This document shows, piece by piece, positions 1-6,708 of a stretch of 6,975 nucleotides of DNA. Under the pieces are notes generated by a model that saw only the letters and a program-made list of their open reading frames with translations, was not told the origin of the DNA and made no database searches. Source of the DNA: Planctomycetota bacterium (GTDB taxonomy: Bacteria > Planctomycetota > Phycisphaerae > WQYP01); assembly GCA_021780285.1 (NCBI GenBank), contig JAJXZA010000349.1:1-6975 (forward strand), read 5' to 3'. The first letter of the stretch is position 1. The number at the start of each line of letters is the position of its first letter. The position numbers and the translations under genes are program-made.

Positions 1-137
1 AAGTCGGGTGGCCGCGTTAAGGCGATCCCCTCAACCTTTTGTGCGGTTTGGATGCTGCGCAAAATGCTTAAATCTTTGCGGCGCACCGGCCTTTGCCTGC
101 TAGCGCGGGCATGGGCGAACAGGTTCGCCTCAACTTT

Positions 138-143
138 GGGGAG
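138..143 (+). promoter_or_regulatory. Shine-Dalgarno site of rny
   Basis: GGGGAG ends six bases before ATG 150. It decides the start of rny against the longer in-frame options at TTG 93 and ATG 111, neither of which has a comparable site. Confidence 0.7.
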
Positions 144-149
144 CTATCA

Positions 150-1760
150 ATGGCGACATCCCTGTTAACGTATGGGGCCAACATGCCGGCCGTCACCAGC
201 AGCGTGCTCACGATGGGGGCACTGGCGGCTGCGGGCTTGTTGTTGGGCTTTTTAATAGCGTTTTTGATTCTACGAAGCGTTCAGAAAGCCGCGCTGGCCC
301 GTTCTAAAACCGACAACGACAAACTCATTGCTGATGCCAACTCGCGGGCCGCGGCCATCATGCAGCAGGCGGAAACCGCCGCCCGCGATCAATCGCAGAA
401 AATGCGGGCCACGGCCGAAAAAGATGTTGACACCATGCGTGAAGAAATGCGCAATATCGAGCAGCGGCTTCTCAAACGCGAAGATATGCTCGACCGCAAG
501 CTTGACACTCTGGCCACCAAAGAAAAAAATCTTGAGTCGTTGGAGAAGTCACTGGCTGAACGCACGCGAAACGTCGCCGCCAAAGAGCAGGACCTGGATC
601 AAACAATCGCCCGGCAGAAAGAACTGCTGCTGCAAATTACCGGCATGAATCTGGAAGACGCCCGGCAACTGCTGCTGAACCGTGTGGAAGGCGAGGTTCG
701 CCACGACATGGCCGTCATGGTGGAAAAAATGGAAGAACAGGCCCGCGACGAAGCCAAACAGCGTTCCACCAATATCATGCTCCAGGCGATGCAGCGCTAC
801 GCGGCGGAAGTAACCAGCGAAGGCACCACCAAGGCGGTGACCATTCCGAGCGACGACATGAAAGGTCGCATCATCGGTCGCGAGGGGCGCAATATCCGCG
901 CCTTTGAGCAGGCCACCGGCGTTGATGTAATTATTGATGACACGCCGGGCGTTATTACCGTTAACTGTTTTGACCCGGTGCGCCGCGAGATTGCCAAAGT
1001 TACGCTCGAGAAATTGATTGCCGACGGGCGCATTCACCCCGCGCGCATCGAAGAAATTGTCGAGCAGACGCAGAAAGAAATGGAAAACAACATCCGGCAA
1101 CTCGGCAAGAAGGCGGTGATTGAAGCCAATGTCAACAATCTTCATCCCAAGATTGTGGAAATGCTCGGCCGGCTGCATTACCGCACCAGCTACGGGCAGA
1201 ATATTCTGCGGCATTCGATTGAGGTGGCGTTTATCTCGCAGATGATAGCCGACGAACTGCGGCTCGACGGAGCCATTGCCCGCCGCGCTGGTTTGCTGCA
1301 CGACATAGGCAAAGCGATGGATCACGACCAGGAAGGCGGCCACCCCGCACTGGGCATGGAATTCTGCCGCAAGTTCAACGAGCCGGAAGCGGTGCTTAAC
1401 GCCATCGGCGGCCACCACAACGACATACCTTCTACGACGCCGTACACGCCGATTGTGATGGCGGCGGACGCCATCAGCGGCGCCCGGCCGGGCGCCCGGC
1501 GGGAAACGCTGGATCGGTATATCAAGCGGCTGCAGGAGCTTGAAGGCATTGCCACGAGCTTCGCCCCGGTGCGGCAGGCGTTTGCGATTCAGGCGGGCCG
1601 CGAGGTGCGCGTCATTGTGGACCCTGAACGCTGCGACGACGCCACCGCCAAGCTAATTGCGCGTGACATCGCCAAACGCATTGCCAACGAAATGACCTTC
1701 CCCGGTGAAATACGCGTGACGGTGCTGCGCGAGGTTCGGGCGGTGGAGCTTGCCCGCTGA
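150..1760 (+). CDS. rny: Ribonuclease Y (membrane-anchored endoribonuclease)
   Basis: RNase Y is a membrane-bound endoribonuclease that starts mRNA decay by internal cleavage. From ATG 150 the product is 536 aa, close to the roughly 520 aa usual for the family. Visible domains in order: a hydrophobic membrane helix at about residues 19-41, a long charged coiled coil at about 42-210, a KH RNA-binding domain with GRIIGREGRNI at 239-249, and an HD phosphohydrolase domain with RHSIEVAF near 354, the metal-binding pair in LLHDIGKA (His384, Asp385), HH at 422-423 and AADAISGARPGARR from about 438. All key residues are present. The frame is open back to a TTG at 93 and an ATG at 111, but ATG 150 is preferred because GGGGAG (138-143) lies six bases upstream and the extra 19 residues do not resemble the family's N-terminus. 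The same-strand gene rmuC follows after 72 bases. Identity is very secure and the start is likely. Confidence 0.96.
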   Translation: MATSLLTYGANMPAVTSSVLTMGALAAAGLLLGFLIAFLILRSVQKAALARSKTDNDKLIADANSRAAAIMQQAETAARDQSQKMRATAEKDVDTMREEMRNIEQRLLKREDMLDRKLDTLATKEKNLESLEKSLAERTRNVAAKEQDLDQTIARQKELLLQITGMNLEDARQLLLNRVEGEVRHDMAVMVEKMEEQARDEAKQRSTNIMLQAMQRYAAEVTSEGTTKAVTIPSDDMKGRIIGREGRNIRAFEQATGVDVIIDDTPGVITVNCFDPVRREIAKVTLEKLIADGRIHPARIEEIVEQTQKEMENNIRQLGKKAVIEANVNNLHPKIVEMLGRLHYRTSYGQNILRHSIEVAFISQMIADELRLDGAIARRAGLLHDIGKAMDHDQEGGHPALGMEFCRKFNEPEAVLNAIGGHHNDIPSTTPYTPIVMAADAISGARPGARRETLDRYIKRLQELEGIATSFAPVRQAFAIQAGREVRVIVDPERCDDATAKLIARDIAKRIANEMTFPGEIRVTVLREVRAVELAR

Positions 1761-1794
1761 CGACGCTATGATGTTAGGCTGAATTGCACGACGA

Positions 1795-1811
1795 GCCGGC
1801 GCGGAGCCGGC
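1795..1811 (+). repeat. GC-rich hairpin between rny and rmuC
   Basis: GCCGGC at 1795-1800 and again at 1806-1811 surrounds a five-base spacer (GCGGA). The repeat is self-complementary, so it can form a six-bp stem. No T-run follows, so it is not a standard intrinsic terminator. It could attenuate or stabilise a shared rny-rmuC transcript, or it may be chance in GC-rich sequence. Confidence 0.35.
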
Positions 1812-1832
1812 CGGGCCAGATGGGGCACAGCT

Positions 1833-3299
1833 ATGCCAACGCTTATCGCCATTTTGCTGCTGGCCGTGGTTGTGGGGCAGATTGCGGCGATCATCATCTT
1901 GTTAAGACAAAGGCAATCGCCCTCGGCGCAGGCTGACATTTTAAATGAGCTGGCTGGGCCGCTGGCAGCCATTGAAAAGGCCGTGGAGCAGGCATCGCAA
2001 TACAGCCGTGAAGAACTCGCCCGCGCCCGCTCGGAAAATGCCGATGCGGCGCAAAAGGCCCGCGCTGAACTGGCGCAGTCGGTTAAGGCTGCCGGCGATT
2101 CGCTGCTGCAGCAGCTCGGGCAAATCGCCCAATCCACCGGCACCCGACTCGACGCTTCGCGCGACAGCACCGATAAACGCCTTGGCGACATGCAGGCCCT
2201 GCTGCACACGCGACTCAAGGAATCAGCCGATTCACTGGCAACCCTGCTTTCGCAGATGGCACAAAACAACATACAGCGGCTGGAAAGCACACGTGAAACC
2301 GTCGAAAAGCGGCTCGACGCGGTGCGCGAAGCTGTGGAACTTCGGCTCAAAGCCATTCAAGAAGACAACGCCAAAAATCTCGAAGTCATTCGCGTTACGG
2401 TTGATGAGAAGCTCCAAGGTACGCTGGAAAAGCGGCTCGGGGAATCGTTTAAGCTCGTAAGCGAGCGGCTGGAGCAGGTTTACAAGGGACTCGGCGAGAT
2501 GCAGAGCCTGGCGGTGGGGGTGGGAGATTTGAAGAAAGTGCTGGGCAACGTCAAAACCCGCGGCATACTTGGCGAGGTGCAACTGCAAGCCCTGCTGGAA
2601 GATGTTCTAACGAGCGATCAATTTGCGGTGGGCGTGTCTACCCGGGGCGGTCGTGAGCGGGTGGATTTTGCGATCAAGCTGCCGGGGCGCGGAGCCGATA
2701 GCTCCAAGCCGGTACTGCTGCCCATAGATGCCAAGTTTCCGATGGAAGATTATCAACGTCTGGTGGAAGCTCAGGAACGGGGTGATGTCGCCGCCGTAGA
2801 ACTGGCCACACTGCAACTTGCAGGCCGGGTGGAACAGTTTGCCAAAAGCATCAGCGAAAAATACATAAACCCTCCGGAGACCACAGACTTTGCGCTGATG
2901 TTTCTGCCGACCGAAGCGCTGTTTGCAGAAGTGATGCGTCGGCCGGGGCTAGTCGAGACGATTTCCAAAAAATACAAGATGACAGTGGTTGGCCCGACGA
3001 CATTGTGGGCCATATTGCAAAGCCTGCAGATGGGCTTTCGCACGCTTGCGATCGAGCAGCGTTCCAGCGAGGTGTGGGATCTGTTGGGGCAGGTAAAGAC
3101 CGAGTTTGGTCGTTATGGCGAAGTGTTGGCCAAAGTGCAGAAGAAGTTGCAGGAGGCGTCGAACACGGTGGATGTTGCCGCCAAAGCAAGTCGCAAAATT
3201 GAGCGGCGTCTTAAAGATGTGCAAACTCTACCGACGGCTGAGCCAGCGCTCTTGCCGGCATCAGAGTCGGTCGAGGCGAATACCGGCGATGAACAGTAG
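1833..3299 (+). CDS. rmuC: RmuC-family DNA recombination protein
   Basis: RmuC proteins are linked to limiting recombination at inverted repeats in E. coli and carry a nuclease-like fold; the exact activity in this lineage is not known. The product is 488 aa. It begins with a membrane helix (about residues 3-24), followed by a long coiled coil (about 35-220) of degenerate KRLD..R..VE.RL-type repeats, and then the RmuC domain (about 205-445). Family motifs visible are KTRGILGEVQL (241-251), VDFAIKLP (277-284), LPIDAKFP (296-303), a NPPETTDFALMFLPTEALFAEV-like block (346-367) and VVGPTTLWAILQSLQMGFRT (385-404). Asp278, Asp299 and Lys301 fit a PD-(D/E)xK-like active site (inference). The last ~30 residues are low-complexity and variable. 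The ATG at 1833 has GGGG at 1822-1825, seven bases upstream. It lies 72 bases after rny and may be co-transcribed with it. Confidence 0.94.
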   Translation: MPTLIAILLLAVVVGQIAAIIILLRQRQSPSAQADILNELAGPLAAIEKAVEQASQYSREELARARSENADAAQKARAELAQSVKAAGDSLLQQLGQIAQSTGTRLDASRDSTDKRLGDMQALLHTRLKESADSLATLLSQMAQNNIQRLESTRETVEKRLDAVREAVELRLKAIQEDNAKNLEVIRVTVDEKLQGTLEKRLGESFKLVSERLEQVYKGLGEMQSLAVGVGDLKKVLGNVKTRGILGEVQLQALLEDVLTSDQFAVGVSTRGGRERVDFAIKLPGRGADSSKPVLLPIDAKFPMEDYQRLVEAQERGDVAAVELATLQLAGRVEQFAKSISEKYINPPETTDFALMFLPTEALFAEVMRRPGLVETISKKYKMTVVGPTTLWAILQSLQMGFRTLAIEQRSSEVWDLLGQVKTEFGRYGEVLAKVQKKLQEASNTVDVAAKASRKIERRLKDVQTLPTAEPALLPASESVEANTGDEQ

Positions 3300-3364
3300 C
3301 GTCCTTGCGATTACTCGGACAGGCTCCTGGGGACGCACCGGAATAAACGACCAAAGTCAGGAAG

Positions 3365-3400
3365 TTGATAAGTTATCGAATGAAGTCCTATAACTATCAA
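3365..3400 (+). repeat. Imperfect inverted repeat downstream of rmuC
   Basis: TTGATAAGTTAT (3365-3376) is complementary to ATAACTATCAA (3390-3400) apart from one bulged A, giving an 11-bp stem with a 13-base loop. The left arm overlaps a smaller perfect palindrome, GATAA-G-TTATC (3367-3377). No T-run follows, so a standard intrinsic terminator is unlikely. It could be an operator for folC or a 3' end-stabilising hairpin for rmuC mRNA. Confidence 0.45.
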
Positions 3401-3436
3401 TATTCCGATAAACTCCGCATTTTCATTGAAATTAAC

Positions 3437-3467
3437 ATAAAGTTATATAAAGTAAGAAATATAAAGT
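3437..3467 (+). repeat. Three direct ATAAAGT repeats
   Basis: ATAAAGT occurs at 3437-3443, 3447-3453 and 3461-3467. The last two copies extend to the nine-base ATATAAAGT (3445-3453 and 3459-3467). Start-to-start spacings are 10 and 14 bases. They lie just upstream of the -10-like hexamers, a location suitable for a regulator, but in sequence this AT-rich they may be chance. Confidence 0.4.
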
Positions 3468-3579
3468 GTAATATGGTACTATATAATCGTTAATATATAA
3501 TATTATAACATAATTAAGAATATAGCTTAACTTTTGTAAAAAATTGCATTTTTCCTATCAGGTTGTTAACATATTTAGC

Positions 3580-5076
3580 ATGGCGACACTGGCAAAAACT
3601 AAAAAGCGTGCCTCTAAGGCAAAACTGGCCTCAGGTAGTGTTCTTCAACGGCGGTCCAGCCCGACAACGTCGGTTCGGCCGTCTGTTGCAGCCGAGCGGG
3701 GTGTTCGTCCGGCTAATGCCTCGGAAGAGCGCACGGCGCGTGCCTACGCCAAAGCGGTGGACTTTTTGCTGCAGCAAACCGACTACGAGCGCATGCGCAT
3801 TGTGCGCTACAATACCACCACGTTCAATCTCGATCGTATGCGATTGCTGCTGAAGCATTTGGGCAACCCGCATCTGGAATTTAAGAGTATTCACGTGGCC
3901 GGAACCAAGGGCAAGGGCAGCACATGTCATATGGTCTCGGCCATGCTGACCGGCGCAGGTCTTAAGACGGGTCTTTATACCAGCCCGCATCTACTGGATA
4001 TGCGCGAGCGCATTGCAATTAATGAACAAATTATCAGTCAGGCCGATTTCGCCGCGTTGGTAAAGCGAATTGAGCCGGTCGTTCGCAAATTGGCGACGGA
4101 CCCTCCAACTTTTTTTGAACTGATGACCGCAATGGCCTTTATGCATTTTGCTGAGCAGAATGTGGATATTGCCGTTGTTGAAACCGGTTTGGGCGGTCGT
4201 CTGGATTCCACCAATGTTATAGACCCGGAAGTGACCGCTATCACCAATATCAGCTACGACCACATGGCGGTGCTGGGCAACTCTCTGGGCAAAATTGCAG
4301 AAGAAAAGGCCGGCATATTCAAGAAGGATGTTCCGGCGTTGTCGGTATTGCAGGCTCCGGAGGCCCAGGCGTCGCTGGAGCGCGTGGCTCGCGCGGTGAA
4401 GGCTCCGCTGGAGTTTGTCGGCGCGGATATCGAGTTTTCCTATCGTTTTGAGCTTGCGCGAGTCGCGGGGCCGCACACCCGAGTAAGTCTGCAAACGCCG
4501 CTGACCCGGCACGAGCACCTTACGGTGCCGCTGATGGGTGAACACCAGGCTGTCAACTGCGGCCTGGCGCTGGCCATCTTGGACAAACTCAAGGCCCGCG
4601 GCTTGAAGTTTGATGATGTAAAAGCCGTGGAAGGACTTAAGCAGGTATGTGTGCCCGGACGAACCGAATGGATTTCGACTCAGCCGCGGGTGATGATTGA
4701 TGGCGCGCACAATGCGGCGTCGCTGCAGGCGCTGTTCAAAGCCATCAGCCAGCATGTGTCGTACGACAGCATGGTGGTGATCTTCGGCTGCAACTGCGAT
4801 AAAGATGTCAGCGGCATGCTGGAACAGGTATCGCTCGGAGCCGATAAAGTCATTTTCACCCGTTCAAGCAACAACCCCAAGAGCGCCTCGCCAGATGAGC
4901 TATCCAATGTGTATACCGATCGCTTTGGCAAGATGGCGCAGGTGGCCTCGTGCTTTACCGAGGCGCTGAGCATTGCCACGCGTGCAATCAGCCGTGAAGA
5001 CGTGATTGTGGTGACCGGGTCGTTCTATCTGATTGGTGAAGCCAAGCGATATTTTATGGGCCGCGCAGGCGTATAG
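3580..5076 (+). CDS. folC: Bifunctional folylpolyglutamate synthase / dihydrofolate synthase
   Basis: FolC is a cytosolic ATP-dependent ligase of the Mur ligase superfamily. It adds glutamate to dihydropteroate to form dihydrofolate and lengthens the polyglutamate tail of folates. From ATG 3580 the product is 498 aa, against about 420-440 for typical FolC. Visible motifs are HVAGTKGKGST with the P-loop at 108-115, TSPHL and ERI near 134-145, VVETGLGGRLDSTN (199-212), NISYDHMAVLGNSLGKIAEEKAGI (223-246), MGEHQAVNCGLAL (319-331), PGRTEW (359-364), IDGAHN (373-378) and GSFYLIGE (480-487), so the enzyme looks intact. The first ~55 residues form a Lys/Arg/Ser/Ala-rich, apparently disordered extension. 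No ATG, GTG or TTG codon suits a shorter start before the conserved AYAKAVDFL segment, so the extension is probably real. A TTG at 3544 would add 12 residues. No Shine-Dalgarno site is visible. Which of the two ligase activities it has cannot be decided from sequence. Confidence 0.95.
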   Translation: MATLAKTKKRASKAKLASGSVLQRRSSPTTSVRPSVAAERGVRPANASEERTARAYAKAVDFLLQQTDYERMRIVRYNTTTFNLDRMRLLLKHLGNPHLEFKSIHVAGTKGKGSTCHMVSAMLTGAGLKTGLYTSPHLLDMRERIAINEQIISQADFAALVKRIEPVVRKLATDPPTFFELMTAMAFMHFAEQNVDIAVVETGLGGRLDSTNVIDPEVTAITNISYDHMAVLGNSLGKIAEEKAGIFKKDVPALSVLQAPEAQASLERVARAVKAPLEFVGADIEFSYRFELARVAGPHTRVSLQTPLTRHEHLTVPLMGEHQAVNCGLALAILDKLKARGLKFDDVKAVEGLKQVCVPGRTEWISTQPRVMIDGAHNAASLQALFKAISQHVSYDSMVVIFGCNCDKDVSGMLEQVSLGADKVIFTRSSNNPKSASPDELSNVYTDRFGKMAQVASCFTEALSIATRAISREDVIVVTGSFYLIGEAKRYFMGRAGV

Positions 5077-5099
5077 TCCGCTCAATTGGCGAGCCAAGG

Positions 5100-5129
5100 C
5101 CGGGGCTTGTGTCGGCACGTTTGCCCCGG
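5100..5129 (+). terminator. Possible terminator hairpin after folC
   Basis: A perfect seven-bp stem, CCGGGGC (5100-5106) with GCCCCGG (5123-5129), starts 24 bases after the folC stop. The 16-base loop contains a small GTG/CAC stem. What follows is GTTTACAATT, not a clean T-run, so intrinsic termination would be weak. The position directly after the gene supports the call. Confidence 0.35.
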
Positions 5130-5415
5130 GTTTACAATTCATAGGCCTATTGATGGGCTGGGCACGTCTGTTTGCAAAACTCGCCTATCCTATAAATTTC
5201 ATCAAAAAATGCTATCTTTCGGGTCAAAGGCCTTCTGTCTTTGGCTGATAATCCACTTTTACCGGACGCCAAGCCGCTTTGGCCTCCAATATTCTCGACA
5301 ATTATCGGTGGAGGTGTAGTGTCGGTAATCAAAATGCCGATACAGAAGGTAATTAACGGCTTTGCGTGGCTTGCGACGAGCTTATGTTCGTCAAGAGAAA
5401 CAGCCGCCAGACAAC

Positions 5416-5429
5416 CCGACCGCGGTCGG
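5416..5429. repeat. Perfect 14-bp palindrome
   Basis: CCGACCGCGGTCGG equals its own reverse complement. It lies 120 bases upstream of the recombinase start. A symmetric site of this length could bind a dimeric regulator. The sequence is GC-only apart from one A/T pair, so chance is possible. Confidence 0.4.
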
Positions 5430-5483
5430 CGACTGAACGTTGTAAGCAAAGTAAAGCCGTTGTTATGGCAGAGTTGGCGGACG

Positions 5484-5510
5484 CCGATTCTGGTTACCAG
5501 CGAGAGTCGG
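5484..5510 (+). repeat. Bulged hairpin upstream of the xer gene
   Basis: CCGATT (5484-5489) pairs with AGTCGG (5505-5510), including one G-U pair. Directly inside, CTGG (5490-5493) pairs with CCAG (5497-5500) across a TTA loop, leaving CGAG (5501-5504) as a four-base bulge. If transcribed, it would sit about 26 bases before the Shine-Dalgarno site of the recombinase gene. Confidence 0.35.
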
Positions 5511-5535
5511 GCCGGCAAGAGACGTTAATGCGCTG

Positions 5536-5541
5536 TAGGAG
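5536..5541 (+). promoter_or_regulatory. Shine-Dalgarno site of the xer gene
   Basis: TAGGAG ends seven bases before ATG 5549 and is the best ribosome site in the area. It favours ATG 5549 over GTG 5366, ATG 5465, ATG 5528 and ATG 5582, all in the same frame. Confidence 0.7.
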
Positions 5542-5548
5542 TGGCGTG

Positions 5549-6604
5549 ATGGCGCCCACCGGTCAACAGGTTGATCATACTATGGATACCACAACCCTTC
5601 CCCAGCGCGTGCAGGACTTTTTGGCGTACCTGCAGTTTGAGCGGCACTTTTCAGTGTACACCAGCAAGTGCTACGGTGCCGACTTGCGGCAATTTGGGCA
5701 CTTTCTGGCCGGCGTGCCGGAAGTAAATCCCAACAACGAGCCTGAAGACGAGACATCTCCTGTCGGCGCAGTTGCACCCCCGGCTTCTGCGGCGCCGGCA
5801 CAGGCGGCTGCGGCAGAACCCCCGATCGAAAAAATTGAGCAGCTTCTGCTCAATGCCAATGCCGACGATGTTCGCAATTACCTGCAATTTATGCGAGAAC
5901 AGAACTACTCCAAGGCGACCCTAGCCCGTAAGCTGGCAACGTTGCGAAGTTTCTTTAAGTTTTTGAACAAGCGTGGTGTATCGGGCAACAACCCGATGCT
6001 CACCATCCGCACACCCAAGCTGGAAAAGCGCCTGCCCAAGTTCATGACCGAAGAGCAGGTGACGCGGCTGCTGCAAACGCCAAAAGACACCGACCTGCTT
6101 GGCTCGCGCGACAAAGCCATGCTCGAGGTTATTTATTCCACCGGCATGCGGGTGAGCGAACTGGTGGGACTGAATTTGGAAGATGTGGATTTTGCCGGCG
6201 GCATTATCAAGGTCAGGGGCAAAGGCAAGAAAGAACGCCTCAGCCCCGTAGGTCAGAATGCCATTGCGGCCATCCAAAAATATCTGGCAATGCGGGCCTC
6301 GATTCTCAGCTCCGCGGCGGCGGGTCAGGCGTTGTTTATAAACAAGCATGGGCAGCGGCTGAGCACCCGTTCGGTTCGCCGTAAACTCGACAAATATTTG
6401 ATTGAGGCTCAGCTCGACCCGCATATCAGCCCACATACGCTGCGACACAGCTTTGCGACTCACCTGCTTAATCATGGCGCCGATTTGCGTTCGGTTCAGG
6501 AATTGCTGGGGCACCAGAGCCTCAGCACCACGCAAATTTACACGCACCTTACCACCAATCGCGTGCGCGACGCCTACGAAACCGCCCACCCGCGGGCAAC
6601 ATGA
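5549..6604 (+). CDS. xerC/D: Tyrosine recombinase, XerC/XerD type
   Basis: Xer recombinases resolve chromosome dimers at dif sites by strand exchange through a 3'-phosphotyrosyl link. From ATG 5549 the product is 351 aa, against about 298 for E. coli XerC or XerD. The N-terminal core-binding (SAM-like) domain starts at about residue 18 and is split by a Pro/Ala-rich insertion at about 56-92, resuming with DDVRNYLQFM. The C-terminal catalytic domain is complete: Arg201 in STGMRVSEL, Lys225 in RGKGKKER, His296 and Arg299 in SPHTLRHSFATHLLNHGAD, His322 in LGHQSLSTTQIYTH and the nucleophile Tyr331. The end, AHPRAT, matches the Xer C-terminus, whereas phage and integron integrases usually lack it. 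PKLEKRLPKFM resembles XerD slightly more than XerC, but the paralogue cannot be settled. The frame is open upstream to GTG 5366; the strong ribosome site picks 5549. A terminator follows, so it is probably transcribed alone or as the last gene of its unit. Confidence 0.93.
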   Translation: MAPTGQQVDHTMDTTTLPQRVQDFLAYLQFERHFSVYTSKCYGADLRQFGHFLAGVPEVNPNNEPEDETSPVGAVAPPASAAPAQAAAAEPPIEKIEQLLLNANADDVRNYLQFMREQNYSKATLARKLATLRSFFKFLNKRGVSGNNPMLTIRTPKLEKRLPKFMTEEQVTRLLQTPKDTDLLGSRDKAMLEVIYSTGMRVSELVGLNLEDVDFAGGIIKVRGKGKKERLSPVGQNAIAAIQKYLAMRASILSSAAAGQALFINKHGQRLSTRSVRRKLDKYLIEAQLDPHISPHTLRHSFATHLLNHGADLRSVQELLGHQSLSTTQIYTHLTTNRVRDAYETAHPRAT

Positions 6605-6664
6605 AATGTGTCGTCGGGGAATGCCCGGGTTGGTATGCAACCGATCCTGGCTCAATAAATAAGC

Positions 6665-6708
6665 CGCGGCTGCAGTGAGCAATGCTTTCTGCAGCCGCGA
6701 TGCTTTTT
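6665..6708 (+). terminator. Strong rho-independent terminator after the xer gene
   Basis: A perfect 11-bp GC-rich stem pairs 6665-6675 (CGCGGCTGCAG) with 6689-6699 (CTGCAGCCGCG). The 13-base loop can add a small AGC/GCT stem. Five T residues follow at 6704-6708, after a short ATGC spacer. It begins 61 bases after the recombinase stop and reads in the same direction. Confidence 0.85.

Larger units (their letters stand above)
3300..3579 (+). promoter_or_regulatory. folC: AT-rich intergenic control region upstream of folC
   Basis: This 280-base gap between rmuC and folC has no credible gene. Its second half is extremely AT-rich: 19 of the 120 bases at 3421-3540 are G or C, against clearly GC-richer flanking genes. 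It contains exact TATAAT hexamers at 3482-3487 and 3496-3501 and other TATAAA/TATATA-like strings, but no convincing TTGACA at the proper distance, so no single promoter can be fixed. It also holds three ATAAAGT repeats and an inverted repeat (listed separately). The position argues for the folC promoter and possibly regulator binding; this is inference. Confidence 0.55.
5077..5548 (+). other. 472-base intergenic region / leader before the xer gene
   Basis: No credible gene lies between the folC stop and the recombinase start. Short frames exist on both strands, but they begin at TTG/GTG or lack ribosome sites and resemble no family I know. The region holds the hairpin after folC, an AT-rich stretch around 5171-5215 with TATAAA at 5191-5196 (no well-spaced -35), a separated inverted repeat TATCGG (5303-5308) / CCGATA (5337-5342), a 14-bp palindrome at 5416-5429 and a bulged hairpin at 5484-5510. 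It probably contains the recombinase promoter, and possibly a long structured 5' leader. Confidence 0.5.

Noticed and set aside
549..1418. Minus-strand 289-codon open frame inside rny
   Set aside because: It lies wholly within the secure rny gene on the opposite strand, has no family-like motifs and is best explained as an antisense shadow of GC-rich coding sequence.
3299..3336. Terminator hairpin directly at the rmuC stop (GCGTCC / GGACGC)
   Set aside because: The six-bp arms are separated by 26 bases and no T-run follows.
3365..3580. AT island as a replication origin
   Set aside because: The AT-rich stretch resembles an unwinding element, but no DnaA box (TTATNCACA) is visible and no dnaA, dnaN or parAB gene is nearby.
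3991..4755. Minus-strand 254-codon open frame inside folC
   Set aside because: It is antisense to conserved FolC motifs and shows no recognisable domain or ribosome site.
5147..5518. Minus-strand 123-codon frame in the folC-xer gap
   Set aside because: No ribosome site or recognisable motif. It is the longest frame in the gap, so it is worth a homology search, but nothing in the sequence supports it.
5241..5528. Plus-strand 95-codon frame between folC and xer
   Set aside because: It begins at TTG without a ribosome site, resembles no family I know, and its second half is a basic, Arg-rich string typical of non-coding translation.
5465..5548. Possible tRNA-Leu-like gene (translation MAELADA resembles that of misread tRNA genes)
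   Set aside because: The start resembles a tRNA-Leu acceptor/D-arm, but there is no T-loop GGTTCRA box, no matching acceptor 3' strand and no proper anticodon arm.
5549..6604. Recombinase as an integrase of a mobile element or integron
   Set aside because: The Xer-type C-terminus (AHPRA), housekeeping neighbours, and the absence of a tRNA, attachment repeats or cassette genes favour a chromosomal Xer protein.
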